A stretch of 64,000 bases of DNA from Anaerococcus vaginalis (GCA_018363915.1 JAGZMY010000008.1:1-64000); one strand, 5' to 3'; counted from the first letter of the stretch, positions 26,632 to 36,780 are shown. Numbers and translations: made by a program. Notes: generated from the sequence alone by a model not told the origin.

Positions 26632-27519
26632 TTATTTAATTTTATTATCAACTAAGCTATCATAAATTACAAAAATTGTACCAATAATCATAAAAATCAA
26701 GGCTAATAAAAACTTTTCATCTGGTCTTTCTCCATTTATCAGAAAAGCCAAAAATGCTCCAACAAATGGTGCTACTGAATAATAGGCACTTGTCTTTGAT
26801 GCTCCCAAATCTCTTTGTGCTCTTACGTATAAAAAAATGCTTAAACCGTAAGCTACGAACCCTAAGATCATTGCTAAAAATATATATTTATAATTAATTA
26901 TTTTTTCTTTCAATAAAAGACCTATAAAAAGTGAACCCAAGCCTGAAAATATTCCTTTTAATGTTACTATTTGATAGGTGCTTTTTTCAGAAATTTTTTT
27001 GGTGCAATTATTTTCAAGTCCCCATGAGATTGTGGCTAATAATACAAATATTGAACCAATTGAAAAATCAAGGCTAGTTTTATCATCAAATGTCAAAATA
27101 AAACTTGAAATTATTATAAAAAATATGGCAATCCAAAGTTTATATGAAATTTTCTCTTTGAATATTATAAGTGCAATTAGGCTTGTTGCTACAATCTCAA
27201 AATTTTCTAATAATGATGCATTTGATGCTGAACCAAGTTTTATTCCAAGCATCAAAAGTAAGGGAGCAAGTATATCAAGTCCTATCATAGCGATTGTATA
27301 TTTCAAATCTGATTTATCTAATTTCAAAGACTTGTCTTCTTTTTTGTAGTTAAAAATATACATTATTCCTACGCCAACTCCTGCTCCTAAATATAAAAAT
27401 GCTGCCATAAAAGTAGGTGGAATATTTTCCATTAATTTTTTTGATAGTGGTGTGCTTATTGAAAATAAAACTGCTGCTAATAAGGCTAATATGATTGCAT
27501 TTATCCTTTTATCTTTCAT
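26632..27519 (-). CDS. EamA/DMT-family transporter
   Basis: A 295-residue integral membrane protein with about ten hydrophobic helices arranged as two EamA repeats. The first repeat begins NAIILALLAAVLFSISTPLS and the second SIGSIFVLLATISWGLENN, each with the family's conserved Trp/Pro positions near the helix starts. Members export or import metabolites such as amino acids or purines; the substrate cannot be inferred. It sits alone between two terminators or gaps. Confidence 0.85.
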   Translation of the reverse strand: MKDKRINAIILALLAAVLFSISTPLSKKLMENIPPTFMAAFLYLGAGVGVGIMYIFNYKKEDKSLKLDKSDLKYTIAMIGLDILAPLLLMLGIKLGSASNASLLENFEIVATSLIALIIFKEKISYKLWIAIFFIIISSFILTFDDKTSLDFSIGSIFVLLATISWGLENNCTKKISEKSTYQIVTLKGIFSGLGSLFIGLLLKEKIINYKYIFLAMILGFVAYGLSIFLYVRAQRDLGASKTSAYYSVAPFVGAFLAFLINGERPDEKFLLALIFMIIGTIFVIYDSLVDNKIK

Positions 27520-27631
27520 TTTATATCTCTTTAAAACCTAAATTTATTCTCTATTTTTTGTTCCAAATATTTTTTACAAAATATTCTTTTTTATCTAATT
27601 TATACATAATATTATTATAATAAATGTTGAT

Positions 27632-28195
27632 TTATTCAATATTTATTTCTTTTTTAACCCTACATGGATTCCCAAAAGCAAGAGAATTTTCTTCTATATC
27701 TTTTGTAACTACAGATCCTGATCCTATAACTGTATTATTCCCTATTTTTACTCCTGGATTTATTACAACATTTGCCCCTATCCATACATTATTTCCGATT
27801 TTTATTTCGTAGGCATATTCTAGGCCCTTATTTCTTTTTTTATGATCTAGAGGGTGTCCTGCTGTTGTAATTGTCACATTTGGCCCTATAAATACATTAT
27901 CTCCAATTTCTACCTTGGCACAATCCAAAATTATTAAATTGTGGTTTGCGTAAAAATTTTCTCCTAACTTTATATTAAAGCCATAATCACAAAAAAATGG
28001 ACTTTCTATAGTCAAATTTTCTTTTGTTTTTATTTTTAATTTCTTTATTATTTCTTTTTGCTTTTTTCTATCTGATGGCCTTGTTTGGTTAAATTCGAAG
28101 CATAAGTCTTGGGCTTTTTGCCTTAATTTTAAAATTTCTTCATCATGATTTGCATTATAAAGCTCGCCTTTAAGCATTTTTTCTAATTCTTTCAT
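27632..28195 (-). CDS. Maltose/galactoside O-acetyltransferase family protein
   Basis: A 187-residue acetyltransferase of the left-handed beta-helix (LacA/Maa) family. The N-terminal Maa domain (EKMLKGELYNANHDEEI) leads into hexapeptide repeats ending IGNNVWIGANVVINPGVKIG and VIGSGSVVTKDIEENSLAFG. It transfers acetyl from acetyl-CoA to a sugar hydroxyl. The ATG overlaps the stop of the RNase H gene by four bases. It is the last gene of a run that includes an amylase and deoC, consistent with a sugar-related role. Confidence 0.9.
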   Translation of the reverse strand: MKELEKMLKGELYNANHDEEILKLRQKAQDLCFEFNQTRPSDRKKQKEIIKKLKIKTKENLTIESPFFCDYGFNIKLGENFYANHNLIILDCAKVEIGDNVFIGPNVTITTAGHPLDHKKRNKGLEYAYEIKIGNNVWIGANVVINPGVKIGNNTVIGSGSVVTKDIEENSLAFGNPCRVKKEINIE

Positions 28196-28779
28196 GATTC
28201 TATTCCCAAGGATTTTTTTGCCAAGGCGTCTGCCATGTCGTTGTATTTGTCGTTTGAGTGGGCCTTTACTTTTATAAAATGTACGTCGATTTTTTCTTTT
28301 GCTTTTTGGAAAAATTCGTAGTATCTTTGGGTAAGATCGTTATTTCTTTTCCACTCTCCTTTTGCCCATGATTCTATGCCTTGATAATCGTAGTGGATAT
28401 AGATTGTTTTTTTACCTTCGGATATTGCCTTGTTGATTGCTCCTACACTTGCCTTTACTTCTCCTGCAACATTTCTGTGGATATGAAATTCATCATCAAA
28501 ATCTTTATAAATTTCTTCGATTTTTTCATCTGTTATGTAGACTATTCCCACTCCATATTTTTTATCTTTTTTAGAATAAGAACCGTCTATATAGGCTATT
28601 ACTGAATCTTTGTCAGCTTTTATCTCAATTTCTTTATCTTGCAAAAAATCTTCTGCGTCTTCTTTTTTCTTAAAAGATTTGTAGATTGCTCCCTTGTATC
28701 CTTTTACTTCTTTTAAACACAAATCCCAGGATGTGTAGATCCCAGGATTTCTGCCTTTTTTTACTGCGTAATATTTCAT
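28192..28779 (-). CDS. Ribonuclease H with N-terminal viroplasmin domain
   Basis: A 195-residue RNase HI that cleaves RNA in RNA-DNA hybrids. Residues 1-45 form the viroplasmin/hybrid-binding domain (YYAVKKGRNPGIYTSW...YKSF). The catalytic domain has all four acidic residues: Asp in YIDGSY, Glu in AGEVKA, Asp in HYDYQGIE, and Asp in MADALA. The ATG at 28779 with AAAGGAAAA nine bases upstream is chosen because the conserved domain starts there; a start further upstream would overlap the amylase gene. A second, longer relative fused to a toxin lies at 37.3-38.7 kb. Confidence 0.92.
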   Translation of the reverse strand: MKYYAVKKGRNPGIYTSWDLCLKEVKGYKGAIYKSFKKKEDAEDFLQDKEIEIKADKDSVIAYIDGSYSKKDKKYGVGIVYITDEKIEEIYKDFDDEFHIHRNVAGEVKASVGAINKAISEGKKTIYIHYDYQGIESWAKGEWKRNNDLTQRYYEFFQKAKEKIDVHFIKVKAHSNDKYNDMADALAKKSLGIES

Positions 28780-28784
28780 TTGTT

Positions 28785-30230
28785 TTAATTTTCCTTTGCT
28801 GCCCAATATGAAACTGAGCCAGGTCCAACATTAAAAATTCCGTTTCCGTTTTCATCGATTGTAACTTCGTTTTTGTTATTTCCTGACAAATCTACATAGG
28901 TTTTTCCAGCTTCTTCTTCGCCTACAAACATTTGTTTTTCAGCCATATCTCCTATAGAAATTAAAACTGCAAGAGAAGATGTATCAGAATCTGTTCTTCT
29001 TACCCAACCTACAACTTGTGGATTATCAAAATAATCATCTTGATCTCCAAAAGAATATTTTTTTCTCACATCAAGCATCTTATCAATCATTTCTTTTAAT
29101 GGATCTTTTTTGATTTCTCCTTTTAGTCCATAATAATCTCCTGCAAAAATACAAGGATAGCCGTCTTTTCTAAATAAAATCAAGGAGTAGGCAATTTCTT
29201 TAAACCAATCTTCAACCCAAGAATCCAATGACTGACCTGGTTGGGAATCGTGATTGTCGACAAAGGTTACTGCTTGGAGGGGATGATTTTTGACAATTGT
29301 ATTATTAAAAATATTTCTCATATCATAATTTCCGTTTGACTTGCTCGCCTGTTCAAAGTGAAAATGAAGTGGCACATCAAATAAGTCTATTTTCCAATCA
29401 GTATCGTCCAAATATCCATCAATTTGACCTTCGTCATATTGCCAATATTCCCCAAAAAGATAAAAATTATCTTTCTTTTTTTCCATTATATGATTTGATA
29501 AATCATAAATAAATTCGTCAGAAATGTGCTTTAATGCATCATATCTAAAACCATCAACTCCAGTTTCTTCCATAAACCAATCGACCCATTTGAAAATTTC
29601 TTCTCTTACTTCTGGATGGGAATGGTCTATGTCGGCGTTCATTAGATAATCAAAATTTCCTTTTTCATCACTTACGCCATCGTCCCAATATTTTCCTTCG
29701 CCAAGGACTCTAAATATTGCTTTTGTGTCGGTATTTGAATCGTAATCAACGCCTGTAAAATGATAATAATGCCAAATGAAATCAGAATATTTTCCAGATC
29801 TTCCTGGAAAATCAAAACCTGTCCAAGCTTTTATTTTCATATCTTCTGATACGTCTTTTTCTCTGTTATTTTGATCTACCATTCTCGCCATAAATTCTTC
29901 TTCAAAATCGGCGTTTCCCTTGTGATTTAAAACAACATCGGCATAAACTTTTATATTATTTTTGTGAAGTTCATCAATAGCCTCAAGAAGTTCTTTTTTT
30001 GTTCCATATTTTGTCCTAACTGTGCCTTTTTGGTCGAATTCTCCCAAATCCCACAAGTCATAAATTCCATATCCAACATCTTGGTCGCCTCCGCCCTTAC
30101 ACATTGGTGGAAGCCAAAGAGCATCAATTCCTGCATCCTTTATTTTTTTTGCATTTTCCTTCAAAAAAGCATAATAGCCTCCGTCAGCGGGAGTATCCCA
30201 CTCGAAGGCTTGCATCATAACATCACTCAT
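28785..30230 (-). CDS. Cytoplasmic alpha-amylase (GH13)
   Basis: A 481-residue alpha-amylase hydrolysing alpha-1,4-glucans. The four GH13 regions are visible: ADVVLNHKG, GFRYDALKH with the nucleophile Asp, FGEYW with the acid/base Glu, and FVDNHDSQ. Overall sequence (MMQAFEWDTPADGG start, LPPMCKGGGDQDVGYGIYDL) matches the Bacillus-type GH13_5 subfamily. No signal peptide is present, so it likely acts on internal glycogen or imported maltodextrins. It follows deoC without a gap (ATG one base after the stop codon region) and precedes RNase H, all cotranscribed. Confidence 0.93.
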   Translation of the reverse strand: MSDVMMQAFEWDTPADGGYYAFLKENAKKIKDAGIDALWLPPMCKGGGDQDVGYGIYDLWDLGEFDQKGTVRTKYGTKKELLEAIDELHKNNIKVYADVVLNHKGNADFEEEFMARMVDQNNREKDVSEDMKIKAWTGFDFPGRSGKYSDFIWHYYHFTGVDYDSNTDTKAIFRVLGEGKYWDDGVSDEKGNFDYLMNADIDHSHPEVREEIFKWVDWFMEETGVDGFRYDALKHISDEFIYDLSNHIMEKKKDNFYLFGEYWQYDEGQIDGYLDDTDWKIDLFDVPLHFHFEQASKSNGNYDMRNIFNNTIVKNHPLQAVTFVDNHDSQPGQSLDSWVEDWFKEIAYSLILFRKDGYPCIFAGDYYGLKGEIKKDPLKEMIDKMLDVRKKYSFGDQDDYFDNPQVVGWVRRTDSDTSSLAVLISIGDMAEKQMFVGEEEAGKTYVDLSGNNKNEVTIDENGNGIFNVGPGSVSYWAAKEN

Positions 30231-30872
30231 TTATTTTTCCCCTTCAACGATGGCAATTGATGCTGAACAACCTAGTCTACTTGCTCCAGCATTTATCATT
30301 TCCATTGCCTCATCATAGGTATGGATTCCTCCACTTGCCTTAACTCCCATTTCTTCCCCAACAGTTTTTCTCATAAGAGCCACATCTTCTTTTGTAGCTC
30401 CACCTGTAGAAAATCCTGTAGAAGTTTTTACAAAATCAGCACCAGCTTCTTTGGAAAGTTCGCACACTTTAATTTTTTCTTCATCATCAAGTAGGCAAGT
30501 TTCAATAATAACTTTTAAAATTTTATCTCCACAAGCTTTTTTAACTTCTTTTATATCTTCCAAAACGTAAGCATAATCTTTATCTTTTAATCTTCCTACA
30601 TTAATTACCATATCAATTTCATCTGCCCCGTCTTTTATGGCATCTTCTGTTTCAAAAACCTTAGCCTTTGTAGTCATTGCCCCCAAAGGAAAACCAATAA
30701 CAGATGTGATTCTAATATCCTTATCCATATCTCTAATCATAGCAACATAAGAAGAATTTACACAAATAGATTTAAAATTATATTCTAAAGTTTCTTCTAC
30801 AATCTTTTTAACTTCATCTTTTCTTGCATCAGCTTTTAATATAGTGTGGTCAATATATTGATTAATTTTCAT
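30231..30872 (-). CDS. deoC: Deoxyribose-phosphate aldolase
   Basis: A 213-residue class I aldolase splitting 2-deoxyribose 5-phosphate into glyceraldehyde 3-phosphate and acetaldehyde. The Schiff-base lysine is in VKTSTGFSTGGAT, the proton-relay lysine in LKVIIETCLL, and the Asp in EIDMVINVG; the N-terminal DHTILKADA is typical. It overlaps the upstream phosphatase gene by 11 bases and abuts the amylase gene, so the order phosphatase-deoC-amylase is one transcript. It serves nucleoside salvage. Confidence 0.95.
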   Translation of the reverse strand: MKINQYIDHTILKADARKDEVKKIVEETLEYNFKSICVNSSYVAMIRDMDKDIRITSVIGFPLGAMTTKAKVFETEDAIKDGADEIDMVINVGRLKDKDYAYVLEDIKEVKKACGDKILKVIIETCLLDDEEKIKVCELSKEAGADFVKTSTGFSTGGATKEDVALMRKTVGEEMGVKASGGIHTYDEAMEMINAGASRLGCSASIAIVEGEK

Positions 30873-31962
30873 TTTTTTCTCCTTTATAATCGATTAGGGC
30901 AAGACTAATATCATCATCTTGTTCGCCCCAAGTAAATTTTTCTAAATCTTCCAAAATAGAATCAAGATTATTTTTATTTTTTAATTTTTCCATCAATCTT
31001 TCAACAGAATACTCGTTTTTTTCAATATCCTTACTCTCAATAACACCATCAGTATAAAATAAAATCCTGTCTTTAGGATGAAGTTTAATAGTAACTTCTT
31101 GGTAAATATTTTGCTCAATAATATTAGAAATCATCCTACCAGAAACAACAAGCTTATTTACACGATTTTTATTTTCAATAAGATGAAGAGGTGGGCAATT
31201 ATGTCCAGCATTAGAAAAAGTAAGGCTATCATTTAGGCTATCAAAAATTCCAACCCAAACTGTAAAATACTGGGATGAATTCATATCAAGTTTTACAAAC
31301 TTTTCCCTAAGTTTTTTCAAAACTTGACCTGGAGAATAATCACTATGTCGTTCAAAAATTCCGCTTATAGATAATTTTACAAACATGGTCATAATAGAAG
31401 ATTTAACCCCATGTCCCATAACATCGGCTATATAAAAGGCATACTTATTTTCATCAACCTTAATAATATCAAACAAATCCCCCGAAAGATCATTTGATGG
31501 AATATATCTTCCCTCAAGCTTTATATCCCCATAAGTTTTATTTTTGGGCAAAATACTCGCTTGAATTTTCCTAACAAATCTAATATCTTCAAGCATTTTT
31601 CTATTTGCATTAAAAAGGTCAACTTTCATCCTAGATTCGCTAGTTATATCCCTATAAACTTCAATAATTCCCATAAATTCATTGTTATTATAAAGGGGAG
31701 AAGATTTAATAGAATAATATTTGCCATTAATGAGTTTTTCCTCTTCAATTGTAGTATTTTTAAAAATATCAGCCTTTTCACTAAGTTTTTCTATATCAAT
31801 ATTTTGCTCAATGAGCGACCTATCAAGATGAATATCTCGTTTCATTTTTTCATTAATAAAAACAAGCCTACCATACTTATCAAGTATCCTAACCCAGTCA
31901 TCCATTGAGTTTAAGACATAGAAATTATCATCCCTAAATTTTTCTATATTCGCCTTACCCAT
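30862..31962 (-). CDS. PAS-domain SpoIIE-type serine phosphatase
   Basis: A 366-residue signalling phosphatase. Residues 15-115 look like a PAS sensor domain (DDWVRILDKYGRLVFINEKM...GIIEVYRDIT). Residues 140-360 form a PP2C/SpoIIE (RsbU-like) domain with metal-binding signatures SGDLFDII, IADVMGHGVKSS, NAGHNCPP and FYTDGVIE. Such enzymes dephosphorylate anti-sigma-factor antagonists in response to a signal. No membrane segment is seen, so it is cytoplasmic. It heads the five-gene run reading leftward. No anti-sigma genes lie nearby. Confidence 0.88.
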   Translation of the reverse strand: MGKANIEKFRDDNFYVLNSMDDWVRILDKYGRLVFINEKMKRDIHLDRSLIEQNIDIEKLSEKADIFKNTTIEEEKLINGKYYSIKSSPLYNNNEFMGIIEVYRDITSESRMKVDLFNANRKMLEDIRFVRKIQASILPKNKTYGDIKLEGRYIPSNDLSGDLFDIIKVDENKYAFYIADVMGHGVKSSIMTMFVKLSISGIFERHSDYSPGQVLKKLREKFVKLDMNSSQYFTVWVGIFDSLNDSLTFSNAGHNCPPLHLIENKNRVNKLVVSGRMISNIIEQNIYQEVTIKLHPKDRILFYTDGVIESKDIEKNEYSVERLMEKLKNKNNLDSILEDLEKFTWGEQDDDISLALIDYKGEKNEN

Positions 31963-32247
31963 AAGAACCTCTTTATAAACATTTATTCTCTTTTTATGGT
32001 AACATTTATAAGATATATTTTCAATTAATTAACTAAACTAATGAAATTTTTAATATAAAAATTATTAACAAAGACTAAAATTTAAAGAAAATAATAGTAA
32101 ACTTAAAACAAAGTTAAAATAAAATTCAAAATCCTATTTAAATTTAAAATATTATTACCTAACCAAATAATAACGAGTACAAGTAGAATTTCAAATAAGT
32201 AAAAATTTTCATTTTAAAATATATAACTAATCTCAAAAAATAAAATC
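31963..32247. other. AT-rich spacer with no visible feature
   Basis: About 285 bases upstream of the phosphatase gene, very A/T-rich, with frequent stops in all frames. The operon promoter must lie here but I see no convincing pair of boxes. Confidence 0.5.
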
Positions 32248-32272
32248 GAGACTGTGTAAAATTTTGTGTATC
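32248..32272. mobile_element. Possible IS256-family terminal inverted repeat remnant
   Basis: GAGACTGTGTAAAATTTTGTG resembles the terminal repeats of IS256-type (mutator) elements as I remember them. No transposase frame is left beside it; the next 150 bases contain only short fragments and a small hairpin near 32382-32402. It marks a probable old insertion at the edge of the accessory region. Confidence 0.35.
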
Positions 32273-32537
32273 AATCTAAATCCTTATATTGATATGTACG
32301 CTATTTACTAGACAACCCAGTAAGGACGATACATATCAATCTCTACAGAAATTAATTTTCATAATATCTACATATCAAAAAGACCGCAGCCTAAGACTAC
32401 GGTTTAATTTATTGTCCAAATGTAAAATACTTGGAACTGTTATTCAATTTATTCTTTTTTACAAATGTCCCATTTTAATCCCAGTTACAATTTTTATCTT
32501 CTGTAACTATTGAATTTACAAAGTTTTTAATTTTTTT

Positions 32538-32746
32538 GCGACTAACGAAAATCGCAGTTTCACTGCTCTCCGCACTCTGCTCTATTTTTCGGGTAAAACT
32601 CCCACACAGGGGATAATTCTCTCAGAAACTCTTTTCGAGTTTCTTCGCTTAGTTCTCTGGATTCGCTTGAAGCTCCGCTTCTTCTCTTATCTCAGAGATG
32701 AAAAATGCTTCGCATTTTCCACCCAAGATGATGGGACTACTCCCAT
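32538..32746. other. Chain of six short hairpins in a non-coding region
   Basis: Within 209 bases there are six separate stems: GCGA/TCGC (32538-32555), GGG/CCC (32591-32603), GAAACTC/GAGTTTC (32625-32643), GAAGC/GCTTC (32669-32681), AAAATGC/GCATTTT (32702-32718) and ATGGGA/TCCCAT (32731-32746). The stretch is more GC-rich than its surroundings and encodes no sensible protein. It could be a structured RNA, a remnant of a mobile-element end, or recombination site. The strand is unknown. Confidence 0.45.
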
Positions 32747-32949
32747 TCTTCTTTTCCAAACGTACGATATATACAAAACTATTCAAAATACAAGATTCTA
32801 TTTTTTCTAATGCCACTAAATCTAACTATTTATAGGACGTTTTCAGTTTTTTGTCTCATCCCAGTCCCAGTACCGGATAAAATTCTTACACCACTAATAT
32901 AACGGCCACACCATTTAGGTATGAATAAAATAACTAAAATAATCTTCAG

Positions 32950-34305
32950 CTAAATAAACCAAGGCATAAAATGAGGAACTAAATCTTTCATGTTTTTTAC
33001 TTTTTCTGAACAATATTCAAAGTGTTTTTTATTTCTATTCTCTGATATATATTTGAACAGATCATCTTTTGTTTCAAAGTGGTTATTTTCATATACAAAT
33101 AATTCAGGTATCATCGCTTCTTCCGGATTGTTAACAAATAATAATAGCGATAGCAAACCATCACAATATCCCAGATTATAGAATGCTTGATTGTAATTTT
33201 CTTCTGATATACGCTTTTCATAATAACTCTCGTATGATTGAATTTTAGGCTCAAAGTAACCAGGAATCAAATATTCTCCATTACTTCTATGTGCAACACA
33301 CCTTTCCAAAGCATGAATAAATGCATCTTGATAAGCTATTGATAGTAATAATTCAGGAAAATCTTTAATCTCATCTCGATAAGTATTTGATTCAAAAAGT
33401 TTTATATGATCTTTTTTAATGAAATACAAAAGTTTTTCAGCATAATCATAAATATCACTTGAAACAAGTCTTCCTTCTGCTATTAATATATTGTTTAATT
33501 GGTGAATAAAATAGGTTCCATCAGTAATAATGGGTATTACTCTTGAGTCTACATTTTCTTTCCATTTTTCATCAATTGTAACTAAATAAAATTGATTGCT
33601 AAAATCTCCCATCTTTTCAGACAATATATCTAGCAATCTATTAAGATCATCATCTCCAAAGGAAAAACCAATAAATACAACAGTACTACTTGCCAGAATA
33701 GTTTTTAGTCTATCTCCTATTAATTCGCTAGAAAGTCTCCTATATGATTCCTCATAATCCTTTTCGGTAGCTACTATTGAACCAACATTATTAATTGATC
33801 CATGTATTTTAAATACTCTTTTTTTAAACACATTCCACAAAGTAACATCAGTATCATTAATTACGGGAGTACAATCACAATAATCTTCAAAATATGTATC
33901 CCAATTTGTTGTAATTATCGTTTCAATGAAAGGATTTGCAGCAACTTCTCTATGAAAACTAGTAGCTGTATTTAATAATTGAGGAAAAGAATCTATGAAA
34001 TCAAATTTTTCTTTTATTTTATTTAGCAATTTCCTACGACCATTGGGAAATGTCTCAATATATAAACTCATTAGCCTAGAAAAACTGGTGTCTAAATCAA
34101 CTTTCTTATTTGTCTTATCTTCTATCTCACGTAAAACACTTGTGTAAAATGATTCAGGGAAAACAGATTTTGACTCTGTGCTTATACCTGCACCACAAAA
34201 AAGAACTAAATTGTTTTTCAAAACGGACTCAATAATCTCTCCAGGCATATCAAAATTTTTATTATTTTTACAAATCATACATTCACAAGGTTCATACACA
34301 TTCAA
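32950..34305 (-). CDS. SIR2-domain protein, candidate antiphage NADase
   Basis: A 451-residue protein with an N-terminal SIR2-like domain (about residues 25-260): LVLFCGAGIS nucleotide-binding motif, TTNWDTYFEDY, FKIHGS with the catalytic-position His, and VVFIGFSFGDDDLNRLL. A CECMIC cluster precedes it. Residues 280-451 are a helical extension I do not recognise. SIR2 proteins with such extensions deplete NAD+ during phage infection in several defence systems. The start follows AGGAGG. It lies downstream of a truncated RloC-like ATPase and an RnlAB pair, a context of defence genes. The NADase activity is inferred. Confidence 0.8.
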   Translation of the reverse strand: MNVYEPCECMICKNNKNFDMPGEIIESVLKNNLVLFCGAGISTESKSVFPESFYTSVLREIEDKTNKKVDLDTSFSRLMSLYIETFPNGRRKLLNKIKEKFDFIDSFPQLLNTATSFHREVAANPFIETIITTNWDTYFEDYCDCTPVINDTDVTLWNVFKKRVFKIHGSINNVGSIVATEKDYEESYRRLSSELIGDRLKTILASSTVVFIGFSFGDDDLNRLLDILSEKMGDFSNQFYLVTIDEKWKENVDSRVIPIITDGTYFIHQLNNILIAEGRLVSSDIYDYAEKLLYFIKKDHIKLFESNTYRDEIKDFPELLLSIAYQDAFIHALERCVAHRSNGEYLIPGYFEPKIQSYESYYEKRISEENYNQAFYNLGYCDGLLSLLLFVNNPEEAMIPELFVYENNHFETKDDLFKYISENRNKKHFEYCSEKVKNMKDLVPHFMPWFI

Positions 34306-34351
34306 ACTTTATCCTCCTATTCTCTTCATTTACATCAATTTTTAAAAAATA

Positions 34352-34546
34352 CTAATAATAATTTTTTACTAACTTTTTTCTCTTTACTAGTCTACTCCCA
34401 CTTTTATTTTTATAATGTTCGCTGTATTCAAAAACATCCAAAATACAGGTTTTTAGTTTATCTCGTGATGGAAAATTCGTTCCATTTAAGTGTGTTTTTG
34501 AAAAATTCTCCCAATCCCAGTTCCAGTTCCAGAATTTTATAAAAAA
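34352..34546 (-). pseudogene. Trp-rich reading frame, probable gene remnant
   Basis: About 65 codons stay open with no good start codon, beginning FWNWNWDWENFSKTH and running through FPSRDKLK to a tyrosine-ending stop. It overlaps the end of the ATPase frame by ten bases. A shorter degenerate version (YWDWDETKN then stop) appears after the SIR2 gene near 32845-32880, suggesting a duplicated segment. I do not recognise the family. Confidence 0.3.
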
Positions 34547-36780
34547 TACTCATTCTTTATTTCATCACACCATTTGTTCAATTCTTCTCTAATATTACCA
34601 AGATGTGCGATTACATGCATGTCATTAAGTAAATACATAAAGCAAAGTATATCTTTTGCAGTTCTTACTTTTTCATCATCTGAAATAACTGTAAAAAAAT
34701 CCAATCTACCACTACGTATTTCTTCCTCTTTATGACTTCCACCATTTAAAATCAGTCGGTACATTAAATTTCGAAAATAATCTTGATATTCAACATCCAA
34801 TTTGTTAATAATATTACTGTCTGTTGAAACTTCTGCTATACCTTTTTTATATTCAAATGTAGAATAAGCTTCCAATACTTGTCGCATAATATTTCCAATC
34901 AATATACTATTGTCAGAACATCCTTTCATAGAATAATTATAAATCATTTTCATCATTTCCGTATATTCGTGTCTCTTTTTATATTGGAACTCCGTCAAAT
35001 TACATTTTTTTAATTCAAATAAGTTAAATACTGTTTTATTTTTCCCATAAGTATCATTAAATTCTTTTTGAAGTTCCTCAAGTATCTTTTCTATATCAAA
35101 AAAGCTCAATAAATCATGCGTTAATATAATTGCTTTTGAATTTAAGTTCCCATTAAGAAATTGAGATAGCTTTAATTTTAAAAATGATAAAATCCCTATT
35201 TTATTTTCAAAATCATAGCTTGATACTGGATCATCAACTATAATTAAGCATTCATCTTTGAAAGCATTTTTATCGTCTTTTCCCTGAAGCATACTTGCAA
35301 AGAAATAACAAAGACCAATTATATTTCTTTCGCCAACAGAAATATTAGATGGCAAAACTGGTTGTCCATTAGATAGTAACTTATATTTATCACCCTCGAC
35401 AATTATTTCTAACCTTCCTTTAGAAAAGAAAATATATTTTAATCCCTTATTTATCAAGTCAACAGCTATATCTATATTCTTGCGCTCAGCTTCTAATTTA
35501 TTACACAATATCAAATTCTCATGCACTAATTTATTAGCCTTTTGTTCTTCGATTGATAATCCTTCGTACTCACTATGTTGAACAAGGTACCTATTATAAT
35601 CATCAATAATATCATAATATGCAATTTCATTATTAATAGTAACTAGCCTATCAATAATCGGTTTTGTATTAACTATATTTTTATTATACTCATCTCTCTC
35701 TTTATCAAGATTTTTTAATGATTTTTCTAAGTCAATAAGCAAATAAGTAATGTCTATAATATCTTCATAAATACTAGTGTACGGTGAATTTATTTTTTTC
35801 TGAATTACACTATTATTTTCTTGTATGCTATTGTTTATTTTATTCAATAACTCAGAACTTTCAATGCAAGAGCTTAATTCTATAAATGGTGTAAAGTCAA
35901 AATTAATTTCCTCTAACAAAAAGCCCGAAAGTTTCTTACAATGTTCCTTAACAAAATCTGATAAAATACTTTGAATTTTATCCACCAAATCATCTTTATA
36001 ATCATCTGAAATATCCTGTAAACAAAACGGACAATATTGAGCTTCGTTGTTACTAAAATAGTCAAGCTGTTTTTGAAGAAAATCTTTTTCTCCAATTTCA
36101 ACTAAATTGAGTAAATACTTTTCTCTCTCACTTAAATTAGGTTGTTCTATAGATTCTTCTAACAATTTGCTTACTGCACTATAATTAAAATTCTTATATA
36201 CATCAGATATTTTTATAATTTCCTCTATTATTTTTCCAGAACCTTGCTTAGCTTTTTCAAGGTCTTGCATTTGTTCTTCAAAACTAATAAGTAGTTCTGA
36301 TTTTGATTTAGATGGTGTGATATTAATAAATTCCAAATATTTATCTTTTGTAACATTAGCATTTCTACGCAAATCCTTGATTCGTCTTTCTCTACCCGCC
36401 CATCCATTATCATTTTTTAAAGCTAAACACATTTTATGTTTATAGTAATCTGGAGATTTGAGATTTGTGACATCCTTATACTCATCTACCCTCTGTTTTA
36501 TTTTATCTTGAATATCCTTTGCTTCAGATAACTTTTCTGTCGCTTGCTCAATTTTAACTGTCAAATCCGCTTTTTCACCTAACATGATAATTGAGCCTAA
36601 GCCTTCCTCTTGTATTTTTACTTTGTCATTTACAAAATCTTCATTAAATACAAAAATAGCCTTATCTCCAGATTCACCTATTGAAATCTCATGTGAATCA
36701 TCATATAAGCTTGCCGTTTCAATATTTAAAATGTCTTCCCCTTTTACTTTTTTGAAGGCATTAGAGATAGTACTCTTACC
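34537..36780 (-). pseudogene. RloC/PrrC-like ATPase, 5'-truncated inside Walker A
   Basis: The frame is open for 747 residues. It begins, without a start codon, at GKSTISNAF, the last residues of a Walker A P-loop; the codon just before is a stop in unrelated sequence. The rest matches AAA_13 family proteins: FVFNEDFVND, coiled coils, a zinc-hook CPFC near the middle, the SVGERN signature, and Walker B LIIVDDPVSSYD followed by LTHD. The C-terminus has RQVLE then GGSH, an R-X3-E...H pattern like the tRNA anticodon nuclease site of PrrC and RloC. An internal ATG at 36585 would give a 682-residue product without a P-loop, probably inactive as an ATPase. About 40 N-terminal residues are missing. 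Confidence 0.8.

Noticed and set aside
32289..32513. A 74-codon frame on the plus strand in the non-coding region
   Set aside because: It runs through hairpin and repeat-like sequence, has no ribosome binding site and no protein-like composition.
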